Positions 9,282 through 18,932 are shown, numbered from the stretch's first letter. The stretch: 64,000 nt of DNA from CAVQHY01 sp963712465 (GCA_963712465.1 CAVQHY010000008.1:372001-436000), one strand, 5' to 3'. The notes: generated by a model not told the origin, from the letters alone. Program-made: numbers and translations.

Positions 9282-9567
9282 GATCGACACCATGCGTGTC
9301 GGCATCGACGAAGCCGCCTCGCTGTTCCGGGAGCAGGTCATGCCGCGCATGCGCGAGGAGGACGGCTACCAGGGGGTGGTCGCTCTCGTGACGCCGGAGG
9401 GCAAGGGCATGATCGTCACCTTCTGGGACACGGAGGAGGAGGCGGCGGACGCGTCCGGCTTCGCTTCGGAGGAGCTGGAGCGCAACATGACGTTGTTCAG
9501 GTCACCACCGGGCCGTGAGCTCTACGAGGTGGCCTCCGCGGACATGGCAGGCGTCTCGGTCGGGTAG
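9256..9567 (+). CDS. Dimeric alpha/beta-barrel (ABM-like) small protein inside an ABC operon
   Basis: 103-aa protein of the ferredoxin-like dimeric barrel type (antibiotic-biosynthesis-monooxygenase-like). Visible elements are strand VTLLEID, helix DEAASLFREQVMPRMREEDGY, strands GVVALV and KGMIVTFWDTEEEA, helix ERNMTLF. No cofactor or catalytic residue is distinctive. ATG 9256 follows GGAGGT and lies within the end of the ATPase gene; the permease gene begins 3 bp after its stop. The tight coupling suggests a role linked to the exporter, such as substrate sensing or modification, but this is inference. Confidence 0.7.
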   Translation: MFARVTLLEIDTMRVGIDEAASLFREQVMPRMREEDGYQGVVALVTPEGKGMIVTFWDTEEEAADASGFASEELERNMTLFRSPPGRELYEVASADMAGVSVG

Positions 9568-9570
9568 CCG

Positions 9571-12570
9571 ATGGAGGAGGTCTTCGGCATCCCGGTCGAC
9601 ACGCTGCTGGTCGCGCTGCTTGCCGGGCTCGGCCTCTCGCTCGCCGCGCTCGCCATCCTCGGTCTCCGCAACCGGGTCCTCGTGAAGCTTGCTCTGCGCA
9701 GCGTCGACCGCAGACGCGGCCGGAGCGCGCTCATCGTCACCGGGCTCATGCTCGGCACGACGATCGTCGCCGTGGCGCTGACCACCGGCGACACGATGAG
9801 TCACACGATCCGCTCGACTGCGGTCAAGGCGCTCGGCTCGGCTGACGAGACCGTCGCGGTCAAGGGCGCCGTCGACGACATCCCCGGCGCGCTCGGGGCC
9901 GCGACCGGAACCGGGTGGTTCGACCAGTCGGTTGTAGCCGAGATCGACTCGGCGCTCTCCGCCTCAGGCCTCGTGGACGGAGTGACCGGCGCGGTCGTTG
10001 AGCAGGTCGCGGTTCAGGCTCCGGCGCAGGGGCAGAGCGAGCCGAGTGTCACTCTCTTCGCCGCCGATCCGGGACGGATGGAGGGGTTCTCGCCCATCCG
10101 CGGCAGCGACGGAAAGGCGCTCTCGCTGAACGAGCTTCGAGCCGGCGAGATCTATCTCAACAGCAAGGCGGCGAAGGAGCTGCGCGTCGAGCCCGGCGAC
10201 CGCGTGCGCGTCTACGCCGGCGCCGAGCCGGTGTCGGTGCGTGTCCGCGACACGGTGCACTTCGACGGCGCGGGCACCGCCGACGTCGCGCTCCTCGTGC
10301 CCCTCGCCCAGGCGCAGCGTCTGTTCGGACATCCCGGTGAGGTCAAGGTCGTCCTCGTCTCGAACCGCGGGGACGCGCTCGCGGGTGCCGCACTCTCGGA
10401 CGAGGTCTCGAATCGGCTTGGGCCGCTCGTCGGCCCCCTCGGGCTCGAGGTGCAGACCGTGAAGCAGGACGCGATCGAGGACGCCGACGCCGCCGGAAAC
10501 GCGTTCATGGCCTTCTTCACGACCTTCGGCACGTTCTCGATCGCCGCAGGCGTACTCCTGATCTTCCTGATCTTCGTCATGCTCGCCGCCGAGCGGCGAG
10601 GCGAGCTCGGCATCGCACGCGCGATCGGCACGCGGCGCGGGCATCTCGTCGAGATGTTCACGTTCGAAGGGGTCGCGTACGACCTTGCGGCAGCGCTGGT
10701 CGGCGCGCTGCTCGGCGCGCTCGTCGCGCTCGGGATGGTCACCGTGATGGGGAGCGTCTTCGCGGCGGCGGACGCCGACGAGGGATTCCAGATCGAGTTC
10801 GCCGTCTCGCCGCGAAGCCTCGTGATCGCGTTCGCGCTGGGGATGCTGCTGACCCTGATCGTGGTCGCCCTCTCCGCGTGGCGCGTGAGCGTGATGAACA
10901 TCTCCACCGCGATCCGCAACCTTCCCGAGCCACCGACTGGCCGAAAACGGCGGAGTCTCGTGCTCGCGGCGGTCACGATCCTTCTCGGCCTCCTGCTGAC
11001 GGTGTCGGGGACGAGGTCGGGCACGGCCACCCCGGTCATGCTCGGCGTGTCGCTCGTGCTGCTCGGCCTCGTGCCGCTGTTGCGAGTAGCAGGCGTGTCC
11101 GACCGGATCGCCTACACGACCTGTGGCGGCGCGATCGTCGTGGCGCTCATGCTGCCCTGGAACCTCTGGGAAGCCGTGTTCGGCACGCTCGCGATGAACT
11201 TCTCGACCTGGATCGTCGCCGGGCTCATGATCATCGTGGGCGCCGTCCTCATCCTCGTCTACAACGCAGACGTCCTCCTGGGGATCGCCATGCGGGTCTT
11301 CGGACGAATCCGCTCGCTCACGCCAGTACTGAGGATGTCGATTGCATACCCGCTCGCGGCTCGTTTTCGCACCGGCACGACGCTCGCCATGTTCACGCTC
11401 GTCGTGTTCACGCTCGTGACGGGCACCGCGTCGAATAGCTCCTTCCTTCACGCCATCGACGTCGACGACTTCGGGGGCGGATACCAGGTTCGCGCGGGCA
11501 CGACCGGCACGAAGCCGATCGACGACATGGCTGCGGCGTTGCAGCGCGCGCCCGGCCTGGATGCCGCGGACTTCACGGCTGTCGGCAGCCAGTCGGTGCT
11601 GGCGGTCGAAGCGAAGCAGGTTGGAGCGGGACGTCCGTCCGAGACGTACCTCGTCCGCGGGCTCGACTCGCCGTTTCTCGCGCACACGACGTTCGGCCTC
11701 GGCGACATCGCTCGGGGCTACCGCTCGGACCGGGAGGTCTGGGCCGCGGTTCGCGAGACGCCTGGCCTCGCCGTCGTCGACAGCACGATCGTGCCGCGCC
11801 GAGACAACTGGAACTTCGGCGTGCTTCCGGACTTCCAGCTGTCCGGCTTCTACTTCGAGGAGGGTTTCGACCCGATCCCGGTCGAGGTCCTCGACAAGCA
11901 AACGGGGAAACGCACCCGCCTGACCGTCATCGGCATCCTCAAGGACACGGCGCCACCGGAGATGGTCGGCATCTCGACCTCGGAGGAAACTCTCGCCGCG
12001 GCATTCCCGGGCCGCACTCAGCCGACGATCCACTACTTCGACCTCGCCCCGGGAGTCGATCCCGAGAACGCGGCGGCGCAGCTGGAGACCGCGTTCCTCG
12101 CGAGCGGGCTGGAGGCGGAGTCGATCCAGAAGGTCGTGGACGACGCCGTCGCCGCGAGCCTCACCTTCAACCGGCTGATCCAGGGCTTTATGGCCCTGGG
12201 GCTCATCGTGGGCGTCGCCGCCCTCGGCGTCATCAGCGCTCGCGCGGTCGTGGAGCGCCGGCAGCAGATCGGCGTCATGCGCGCGATCGGCTTCCGGAAC
12301 CGCATGGTGCAGGCGGCATTTCTGCTCGAGTCCTCGTTCGTGGCACTGACCGCGATCCTCGTGGGCACGGCGCTCGGCCTCATGCTCGCGTGGAACATCG
12401 TCCGCGACCAGCGGGCGCAACCGAGCTGGGAAAATCTCGAGCTCGTCGTGCCCTGGGTGAACCTGGGAATCATCTTCCTCGTCGTCTACGGGGTCGCGCT
12501 GGCGGGGACGCTCGCGCCGGCGCTCCGGGCCTCCCGGATCAGCCCTGCCGAGGCGCTCCGCTACCAGTAA
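9571..12570 (+). CDS. FtsX/MacB-like ABC transporter permease
   Basis: 999-aa permease with two FtsX modules. TM1 lies at about residues 12-32, followed by an RRRGRSALIVTGLMLGTT amphipathic/TM segment. A large extracellular MacB-like domain covers about 70-310. A three-TM FtsX domain follows at about 310-450 (AERRGELGIARAIGTRRGHLVEMF), then four more TM helices (about 470-590), a second extracellular domain, and a second FtsX domain at about 860-995 (ERRQQIGVMRAIGFRNRMVQ). It ends with the classic PALRASRISPAEALRYQ. This duplicated layout is common in actinobacterial lipid or antibiotic exporters. It forms the transporter with the upstream ATPase. Confidence 0.9.
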   Translation: MEEVFGIPVDTLLVALLAGLGLSLAALAILGLRNRVLVKLALRSVDRRRGRSALIVTGLMLGTTIVAVALTTGDTMSHTIRSTAVKALGSADETVAVKGAVDDIPGALGAATGTGWFDQSVVAEIDSALSASGLVDGVTGAVVEQVAVQAPAQGQSEPSVTLFAADPGRMEGFSPIRGSDGKALSLNELRAGEIYLNSKAAKELRVEPGDRVRVYAGAEPVSVRVRDTVHFDGAGTADVALLVPLAQAQRLFGHPGEVKVVLVSNRGDALAGAALSDEVSNRLGPLVGPLGLEVQTVKQDAIEDADAAGNAFMAFFTTFGTFSIAAGVLLIFLIFVMLAAERRGELGIARAIGTRRGHLVEMFTFEGVAYDLAAALVGALLGALVALGMVTVMGSVFAAADADEGFQIEFAVSPRSLVIAFALGMLLTLIVVALSAWRVSVMNISTAIRNLPEPPTGRKRRSLVLAAVTILLGLLLTVSGTRSGTATPVMLGVSLVLLGLVPLLRVAGVSDRIAYTTCGGAIVVALMLPWNLWEAVFGTLAMNFSTWIVAGLMIIVGAVLILVYNADVLLGIAMRVFGRIRSLTPVLRMSIAYPLAARFRTGTTLAMFTLVVFTLVTGTASNSSFLHAIDVDDFGGGYQVRAGTTGTKPIDDMAAALQRAPGLDAADFTAVGSQSVLAVEAKQVGAGRPSETYLVRGLDSPFLAHTTFGLGDIARGYRSDREVWAAVRETPGLAVVDSTIVPRRDNWNFGVLPDFQLSGFYFEEGFDPIPVEVLDKQTGKRTRLTVIGILKDTAPPEMVGISTSEETLAAAFPGRTQPTIHYFDLAPGVDPENAAAQLETAFLASGLEAESIQKVVDDAVAASLTFNRLIQGFMALGLIVGVAALGVISARAVVERRQQIGVMRAIGFRNRMVQAAFLLESSFVALTAILVGTALGLMLAWNIVRDQRAQPSWENLELVVPWVNLGIIFLVVYGVALAGTLAPALRASRISPAEALRYQ

Positions 12571-12647
12571 GGAGATGGGTTCGTGGATGGCCTGCTCTGA
12601 CTGCGGGAAAGCGGCGAGCGCGAACCGATGACCGAGCCCCAGACCTC

Positions 12648-15329
12648 ATGCAGGCGACAATGGACTCGGTGATCTCGGGCGCGGAACCAGTCGACGTCAT
12701 CCTCCGGGACGGCCGCACGCTCCGACTGCGGCCGCCGCGGAGGGAGGACGCGGACTCGCTGCTCGAGTTCTTCCGCTCGCTCTCGGAGCGAAGCCTCTAC
12801 CTTCGCTTCCACGGCTTTCCCCAGATCGACGCACGGGTGGTCGAGCCGCTGCTCGAGCCGGACTGGGAGGAGCGGGGCTCGCTGCTCGGAGCGCTTGCCG
12901 ACGAGGACGGCGAGCACGTGGTCGCAGTCGCCAGCTACGTGCGGCTTCACGACCCCGTCGCCGCTGAGGTCGCCTTCGCGGTCGCCGACGCGCACCAGCA
13001 CCGTGGCATCGGGACGCGGCTGCTCGAGCAGTTGGCGGCCCGCGCTTCGGAGGTAGGGATCGAGCGCTTCGTCGCCGAGGTACTGGCGGACAACCGAGAC
13101 ATGCTCGTCGTCTTCGAGGACGTCGGGTTCGAGCTGACGCGGGAGCTCGAGGGCGGCGCTCTGGAGGTGCAGTTCTCGATCGCTCCGACCGAGGCCTACC
13201 GAGAGCGGGTCGCGGAGCGCGACCACACGGCGGTCACCGCGTCGCTGAGGCCGTTCTTCGAGCCGCGCAGCGTCGCGGTGGTCGGCGCCTCGCGGCGCCG
13301 GGGCACGATCGGGGGCGACCTCTTCCGGAACATCCTCGCCGGCGACTTCGCCGGCGCCGCCTATCCGGTCAACCTCGACGGCGAGTCGGTCGCCGGGGTA
13401 CGTGCGTACACCTCGATCGAGGAGATCCCGGACGAGGTCGATCTGGCCGTCATCTCGCTGCCCGCCCGAGCAGTGCTCGAGGCGGCTGAGCAGGCCCTGC
13501 GCAAGGGTGTCCACGCGCTCGTCGTCATCTCGGCCGGCTTCGCCGAGATCGGGAGCGAGGGTGCCGAGCGCCAGGAGCGGCTCCTCACGCTCGTCCGGGC
13601 GCACGGCGCACGATTGATCGGCCCGAACTGCCTCGGGATCGCCGTCGCCGGGCCCAGCCTCAACGCGACCTTCGCCGCCCGTTCGGCCCCGAGCGGCAAC
13701 ATCGGCTTCTCCTCGCAGAGCGGGGCCCTCGGGCTCGCGGTCCTGGAGGCGGCCGAACCGCGCGGGCTCGGCCTCTCCGCCTTCGTCTCGATCGGAAACA
13801 AGGCCGATGTCTCCTCGAACGACCTGCTCGAGTGGTGGGAGCAGGATCCGGCCACCAGCGTCGTCCTCCTCTATGTGGAGTCGTTCGGGAACCCGCGCCG
13901 CTTCGGGCGTCTGGCCCGCCGCGTCGCCCGGCGCAAGCCGATCCTGGCCTTGAAGAGCGGGATCACGGCGACGGGTCAGCGCGCCGCCAGCTCGCACACG
14001 GCCGCCCTCGCGGGCGCCGAGGCGGCCGTCGAGGCGCTCTTCCATCAAGCCGGCGTCATCCGCGCTTCCTCGCTCGAGGAGCTGATCGACGTCGCCGTAC
14101 TCCTGTCGAGCCAGCCCGAGCCGAAGGGTCGCCGGGTCGGGGTGTTGACGAACGCCGGCGGGCTGGGAATCCTCTGCGCGGACGCATGCGAGGCCGTAGG
14201 GCTGGAGCTACCGGCGCTCTCCGCCGGGACATGTGAGGCGCTCGCAGCGCGTCTTTCGCCCGAGGCGAGCGTGGCCAACCCGGTCGACATGCTCGGCGGC
14301 GCGAGCGCAGCCGCGTATGGGGAGGCTCTTCCGCATCTGCTGGCCGATTCACAGATCGACGCGGCGATCGCCCTCTTCGTTCCCACCGCCATCGCAACGG
14401 CCGACGAGGTCGCCACAGCCGTCGCAGACGCGTCGAGGGAAGCTGCCACCGACAAACCCGTCCTCGCAGTCGTGATGAGCGCGAGCGGCATCCCGGCGGC
14501 GCTCCGGCAGTCGGGTGGTCACGTGGCCGCCTTCGCCTACCCGGAGTCGGCCGCGCGGGCGCTCGGCCGGGCCGCGGCGCGGGCCGAGTGGCTGCGGCGA
14601 CCGCACGGGACGGTTCCGGTTCTCGAAGGGATCGATCGTCGGGGAGGCGAGGGGATCGTCGAGCAGGCGCTCGCCGCCGGTGACGACGCCTGGCTCGGGC
14701 CGGCCGAGACGCGCGCGCTCCTCGGGGCCTATGGCATCGTCGTGGTCGAGGAGCGGCTCGCGGGGAGCGCCGGCGAGGCGGTCGCGGCCGCACGCGAGCT
14801 CGGTTTCCCGGTCGTCGTCAAGTCCGCGACGCCAGGAGCCCACAAGACCGAGACGGGCGGCGTCGCACTCGACCTCCACGACGACGAGGGGATTCGATCC
14901 GCGACCGATCGGATCGGCGGGCCGGTGCTCGTCCAGCCGATGATTCGGCACGGAACTGAGCTGCTCGCCGGCCTCGTCCAGGATCCCGTCTTCGGTCCAC
15001 TCGTCGCCTTCGGTCCCGGCGGGGTCCTCGCGGAGCTGATCGGGGAGGCGTCCTTCCGGATGGCGCCATTGACCGACGTCGACGCCGTGGAGCTCGTCAC
15101 CGGCGGCAAGGCCGGAAGGCTCGTCCGAGGTTTCCGCGGCGCACCCGCGGCGGATGCCACCGCTCTCGCCGACCTCGTGCAGCGGCTCGCCCGGCTGGGG
15201 GAGGACATCCCGGCGGTCGCCGAGCTCGACCTCAATCCTGTCCTCGCGCGATCCGACGGCTACGTGGCGGTTGATGCTCGTGTTCGCATCCGCCATCCCG
15301 AGCGGATTGCGCGAGCGAAGACGTGGTAG
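12648..15329 (+). CDS. GNAT acetyltransferase fused to ADP-forming acyl-CoA synthetase (Pat-like)
   Basis: 893-aa fusion. Residues about 15-165 form a GNAT domain (acetyl-CoA binding RGIGTRLLEQLAARA). Residues about 195-650 form the CoA-binding and succinyl-CoA-ligase-like domains (VAVVGASRRRGTIGG; GPNCLGIAV; SQSGALGLAVLEAA; the phosphohistidine-type loop SSHTAALAG). Residues about 680-893 are an ATP-grasp domain (FPVVVKSATPGAHKTETGGV). This architecture is that of protein lysine acetyltransferases such as Pat, with GNAT at the N-terminus as in several Actinobacteria. Likely role is acetylation of acyl-CoA synthetases and other metabolic enzymes; true synthetase activity is possible. Start ATG 12648 (a second in-frame ATG is at 12660). 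Confidence 0.88.
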   Translation: MQATMDSVISGAEPVDVILRDGRTLRLRPPRREDADSLLEFFRSLSERSLYLRFHGFPQIDARVVEPLLEPDWEERGSLLGALADEDGEHVVAVASYVRLHDPVAAEVAFAVADAHQHRGIGTRLLEQLAARASEVGIERFVAEVLADNRDMLVVFEDVGFELTRELEGGALEVQFSIAPTEAYRERVAERDHTAVTASLRPFFEPRSVAVVGASRRRGTIGGDLFRNILAGDFAGAAYPVNLDGESVAGVRAYTSIEEIPDEVDLAVISLPARAVLEAAEQALRKGVHALVVISAGFAEIGSEGAERQERLLTLVRAHGARLIGPNCLGIAVAGPSLNATFAARSAPSGNIGFSSQSGALGLAVLEAAEPRGLGLSAFVSIGNKADVSSNDLLEWWEQDPATSVVLLYVESFGNPRRFGRLARRVARRKPILALKSGITATGQRAASSHTAALAGAEAAVEALFHQAGVIRASSLEELIDVAVLLSSQPEPKGRRVGVLTNAGGLGILCADACEAVGLELPALSAGTCEALAARLSPEASVANPVDMLGGASAAAYGEALPHLLADSQIDAAIALFVPTAIATADEVATAVADASREAATDKPVLAVVMSASGIPAALRQSGGHVAAFAYPESAARALGRAAARAEWLRRPHGTVPVLEGIDRRGGEGIVEQALAAGDDAWLGPAETRALLGAYGIVVVEERLAGSAGEAVAAARELGFPVVVKSATPGAHKTETGGVALDLHDDEGIRSATDRIGGPVLVQPMIRHGTELLAGLVQDPVFGPLVAFGPGGVLAELIGEASFRMAPLTDVDAVELVTGGKAGRLVRGFRGAPAADATALADLVQRLARLGEDIPAVAELDLNPVLARSDGYVAVDARVRIRHPERIARAKTW

Positions 15330-15772
15330 GCATCACTGGCCGGCTGCACTGGGCACGGGACTTGGGCCCAAACGGCCACCGCTGGGCAAAGGTCGCGATC
15401 AAGAGACGACTTACCCGCGGAATGGGAGCCTCGGCGCGAGCCATGTCCCCCACTCGCGCCAAGGCTCGTGTTTCAGTGTCGCTCGCGAAGAGCCGACGTT
15501 GCTGAAATCTCGCGCGGGCTTCACAGAATCGTTACGACCCCGTAGGCTGCCCGCTGGGGCCGAGTCCTCAAGCCGCAGAGCGATCCAATATTGGTGTGGC
15601 CGCACACCCGGGTCGCAGAGGTCGGCCCCACCCTAACTCGTCTTCGAGCGCACCGGCGTCCGCGGGCTCGCCTCCGATCTCAAGGCCCGGACCTGATGCG
15701 GCCACAGGCCCGGGCCTACGTGGGATACGACCGCAGGGCGGCGGTGTCCTTCGCCGTGCAAGGATGCCGCCG

Positions 15773-15805
15773 CCCGAGCCCTTGGCTGCGGCGCAAGGGC
15801 TCGGG
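15773..15805. repeat. Perfect 11-bp inverted repeat (hairpin)
   Basis: CCCGAGCCCTT (15773-15783) and AAGGGCTCGGG (15795-15805) pair perfectly around an 11-base loop. Lies in the gene-free stretch upstream of the peroxidase gene. Confidence 0.55.
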
Positions 15806-15916
15806 CCTCGACGAGCGTAAGGACTTCGTAAAACCTGGCGCCGGCACGCGCCGGCCTCGACCGGAGTGGGTAAGCGTTTCGGGGGCCCCCGGCGCGCGAG
15901 GATTTTGGAAGGGATG

Positions 15917-15940
15917 CGGCCGGCGCTGCCGGCTCTTTTT
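15917..15940 (+). terminator. Terminator-like stem with T-tract
   Basis: GCCGGC-GCT-GCCGGC (15919-15933) followed by TCTTTTT. The shape fits an intrinsic terminator on the plus strand. The nearest upstream gene ends 590 bp earlier, so it may end a non-coding transcript. Confidence 0.4.
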
Positions 15941-16111
15941 CCCCGTGCGAGTTTCGGCGGCGTGCTAAAGCGCCTGGAAAGGAGCGCTTTCGGCGCAACT
16001 GTTGAGAGATCACCAATTCGTCTGGAGGGTGTGAGGCCGAGCGGTCGCCCGCGACCCGAACGCCGCCTGTGAAGAGGCCGCCTTCGGAGCCTCGTTGCAA
16101 CTGAAGCCTGC

Positions 16112-16142
16112 TTGACTTCGTCGCGACGACGTGCTCTAGAGT
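16112..16142 (+). promoter_or_regulatory. Putative promoter of the peroxidase gene
   Basis: TTGACT at 16112-16117 fits a -35 box. TCTAGA (17-base spacer) or TAGAGT (19-base spacer) could serve as -10, ending about 60 bases before the start codon at 16201. Confidence 0.4.
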
Positions 16143-16200
16143 GGGGCCACCGTCCCACGGAACTCGACCAGACTCCGGCGAAGTTCCGTGCACTGTGGTT

Positions 16201-18519
16201 ATGAGCGGTCTCATCCATCCCCCCCGGGAAGGGGTCTTGTGCAGGGTTTTTTCCCTCTGCGCGATGATCCTCGTGTTCCTCTCGATCTCGTCGGGAGGAG
16301 TCGCTGGCGCGGCCACCAAGGCTGCGCCGCGAACTCAAGGTAGCTCCGACAACTTCCTCGCGTTCTTTCCAGAGGGGGTTCGTAGTCTGGACGGGGGCGG
16401 GTACAACGTGGAGCATCCCGACTGGGGCAAGTCTGGCATGCCGTACATACGAGTGGCCCCCACGAACTACGCGGATGGAGTGGGAGCGATGGTCAGCGGA
16501 CCGTCGCCTCGTTACGTCAGCAACCGCATCTTCAACGACCTCTCTCAGAATCTGTTCTCGGAGAACAGCGTCACGCAGTGGGCGTTCACGTGGGGCCAGT
16601 TTATGGACCATACGTTCGGTCTCCGCGACAGCCCCGGCCAGCCCATGCCGCTTCAGTTCGATTCGACCGACCCGCTCGAGGGCTTCAGGAACGACTTCGG
16701 GGTCATCGACTTCACCCGCTCGAAGACCGCACGCGGGACCGGCATCGACTCTCCGCGCGAGCAGATCAACACGGTCAGCTCCTGGATCGACGGCTCGAGC
16801 GTCTACGGAGATAGTGCCCAACGCCTCGAATGGCTGCGCGAAGGACCAGTCGACGGCGATCTCTCGAACAACAACGGTCTCCTCCTAACGTCGCACGGCT
16901 ACCTGCCAAGCGTGGGCGTCCGTGGCGACCCCGCGAAAGCTCCGGCCATGGAGCTGATGGGGCAGCTGATGGGGGCGCCGACGGCGGCTATCGTCGCCGG
17001 CGACGTACGGGCGAACGAGAACATCGCGCTCACGAGTGTGCACACGTTGTTCGCTCGTGAGCACAACCGGATCATCAGGGCGCTTCCGCACAATCTCGAC
17101 GACCAGCTCAAGTTCGAGATCGCCCGCCGCCTCGTGTCCGCCGAGCAGCAGTTCATCACCTACAACGAGTTCCTCCCCGCCCTTGGTGTCAAGCTCGACC
17201 CCTACCGGGGCTACAAGCCAGGCGTGAACGCAACCCTCTCGAATGAGTTCGCCGTGGTCGGATACCGAGCTCACAGCATGATTCACGGCGAGATCGAGAT
17301 GCTGGCCAAGGTCGAGCGCTACACGCCGGAGGGGCTCGACGATCTTCGGGCCAAGGGAGTCGAGGTCGAGGTCGAAAAGGGCAAGGTGGCGCTGGCGGTT
17401 CCACTGAACGTCGCCTTCGGGAATCCCGGCTTGGTCAAGGAGATCGGGCTCGCGCCGATCCTCGTAGGCCTCGGCAGCGAGGCCCAGTACCGAAATGACG
17501 AGCAGATCGACAACCAGCTTCGGAGTGTGCTCTTCCAGATTCCGGGGCCGGGCGTCACCGACCCGAGCGAATGTCGCGACGGGCCCGAGCTCCCGAACTG
17601 CTTCTCGACAGTGCTCGACCTGGGCGCGGTCGACATCGCCCGTGGCCGGGACCACGGCATGCCCTACTACAACGACATGCGCAAGGCGTACGGCCTCGCT
17701 CCGAAGGGATCGTTCGTCGCGATCACCGGGGAGAACACCGAGGAGTTCCCGAACGATCCCGAGATCAACGCTGCGAATCCCCTCGACGATCCCGACATCC
17801 TCGATGTCGTGCAGCTCCTCGACCGTGAGGGCAACCCGCTGGAACCGGGAAGCGACGAGGCAGGCGAAGAGGCTGTGACCGAGAGACGGCGCACGACGGT
17901 CGCCGCGCGACTCAAGGCGCTGTATGGCGATGTCGGAAAGCTGGATGCGTTCGTCGGAATGATGGCCGAGCCGCATCTTGCTGGAGTCGAGTTCGGGGAG
18001 CTCCAGCTCGCCATGTGGAAGAAGCAATTCGAAGCGCTGCGCGACGGCGACAGGTTCTTCTATCTGAACGATCCGGCTCTCGGGAAGATCGAGGAGAAGC
18101 TCGGCCTCACCTATCGGCACAGGCTGGCAGAAATCATCGCGCTGAACACCGAGCTCGAGGATGGCAACCTCCCGCCCAACGTGTTCAAGCTGGGACGCGC
18201 GCCAACCTCCCTCCGAGGAACTCAAGGGAACGACGACATCCAGGGCTTCTCGGGCCCCGACACGATCCGCGGCCGTGGCGGGGACGACGTCGTTCTCGGC
18301 GGGCGGGGGAAGGACGTCATCTTCGCTGGTGCCGGTTCCGACAAGGTTTGGGGTGGGAAGGACTCCGATCTCATCCGCGGCCAGGCCGGTGGCGACTGGA
18401 TCGACGTCCGGGACGGCTCCCGCGACTGGGTCTACTGCGGGGCCGGCCAGGACGCCGTGATGGCGGATCGCATGGATCAAGTGGCCGGAAGCTGCGAGGC
18501 TGTCAAGCGCAACCGGTAG
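16201..18519 (+). CDS. Secreted animal-type haem peroxidase with C-terminal RTX-like repeats
   Basis: 772-aa protein of the peroxidase-cyclooxygenase (animal haem peroxidase) superfamily. ATG 16201 gives a signal peptide (VFSLCAMILVFLSISSGGVAGA). The distal motif WGQFMDHTFGL holds the distal His and preceding Gln. NTVSSWIDGSSVYG, HTLFAREHNRI (REHNR), the proximal-His region YRAHSMIHGEI, and DIARGRDHGMPYYNDMR are all diagnostic. After about residue 680 come five or six glycine/aspartate-rich nonapeptides (GTQGNDDIQ, GRGGDDVVL, GGRGKDVIF, GQAGGDWID) of the hemolysin-type calcium-binding kind. It should act outside the cell in H2O2-dependent oxidation (halides or organic substrates). Monocistronic with its own promoter. 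Confidence 0.92.
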   Translation: MSGLIHPPREGVLCRVFSLCAMILVFLSISSGGVAGAATKAAPRTQGSSDNFLAFFPEGVRSLDGGGYNVEHPDWGKSGMPYIRVAPTNYADGVGAMVSGPSPRYVSNRIFNDLSQNLFSENSVTQWAFTWGQFMDHTFGLRDSPGQPMPLQFDSTDPLEGFRNDFGVIDFTRSKTARGTGIDSPREQINTVSSWIDGSSVYGDSAQRLEWLREGPVDGDLSNNNGLLLTSHGYLPSVGVRGDPAKAPAMELMGQLMGAPTAAIVAGDVRANENIALTSVHTLFAREHNRIIRALPHNLDDQLKFEIARRLVSAEQQFITYNEFLPALGVKLDPYRGYKPGVNATLSNEFAVVGYRAHSMIHGEIEMLAKVERYTPEGLDDLRAKGVEVEVEKGKVALAVPLNVAFGNPGLVKEIGLAPILVGLGSEAQYRNDEQIDNQLRSVLFQIPGPGVTDPSECRDGPELPNCFSTVLDLGAVDIARGRDHGMPYYNDMRKAYGLAPKGSFVAITGENTEEFPNDPEINAANPLDDPDILDVVQLLDREGNPLEPGSDEAGEEAVTERRRTTVAARLKALYGDVGKLDAFVGMMAEPHLAGVEFGELQLAMWKKQFEALRDGDRFFYLNDPALGKIEEKLGLTYRHRLAEIIALNTELEDGNLPPNVFKLGRAPTSLRGTQGNDDIQGFSGPDTIRGRGGDDVVLGGRGKDVIFAGAGSDKVWGGKDSDLIRGQAGGDWIDVRDGSRDWVYCGAGQDAVMADRMDQVAGSCEAVKRNR

Positions 18520-18902
18520 CGCGCTCTCGCCCGGCGAAGCCTCGCGTGGAAGTGGCCTCCGCATCTCGAAGGCGCGCGCTGGAGCCCGATGATCTACCGC
18601 CTGAGGCTAGTCAAGCTCGCGTTTGATCCTCGCGTCCTGCTTCATCGCGAGGGCTGCGGCACCGTTTGGGCTCCTTCGACGAGGCCCCAGCGCACTTAGC
18701 CGCGGTGTCTGCAACGAGGCCCCCGCTCCGTCGTCCGTCCCGTAGACCCTCGCGAGGCTCGCCAACGACGACCGCGCCACGGACAAGACCGGCGAGGTCG
18801 GTCTGCTTCTCGTAAGAGGCCTCATAGCCGAAGATCCTCCCCCCACCGCTTGATCTTCGCGAGAGTGAGCCCGAGGACGCCCGGGGTGGCCGGTCGAGAC
18901 TC
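18520..18902. other. Intergenic region without recognisable gene
   Basis: About 380 bp between the peroxidase gene and the promoter of the next small gene. All ORFs here are short and lack coding features; I see no RNA gene or repeat. Confidence 0.4.
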
Positions 18903-18932
18903 TTGACACAAACTAGGAGACCAAGGTAGGTT
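18903..18932 (+). promoter_or_regulatory. Putative sigma70-type promoter
   Basis: TTGACA (18903-18908), an 18-base spacer and TAGGTT (18927-18932) precede the small secreted protein gene whose GTG start is at 19006. Confidence 0.5.

Larger units (their letters stand above)
15330..16111. other. Non-coding, hairpin-rich intergenic stretch
   Basis: No ORF with recognisable coding character in about 780 bp. It contains several strong hairpins: GGTGTG-GCCG-CACACC at 15593-15608, an 11-bp perfect stem at 15773-15805 (CCCGAGCCCTT with an 11-nt loop), and a terminator-like stem at 15919-15940. Such stem density could mark a structured RNA, but I do not recognise a known class. Confidence 0.4.

Noticed and set aside
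441..15329. Numerous long Arg/Ala/Pro-rich ORFs opposite the oxidase, glycosyltransferase, ABC permease and GNAT-fusion genes
   Set aside because: They mirror well-supported genes on the other strand, have shadow-type composition, and lack domains or ribosome-binding sites.
15568..16821. 417-codon minus-strand ORF upstream of and into the peroxidase gene
   Set aside because: It overlaps the signal peptide and catalytic start of the peroxidase on the opposite strand and the hairpin-rich gap, and contains no recognisable domain.
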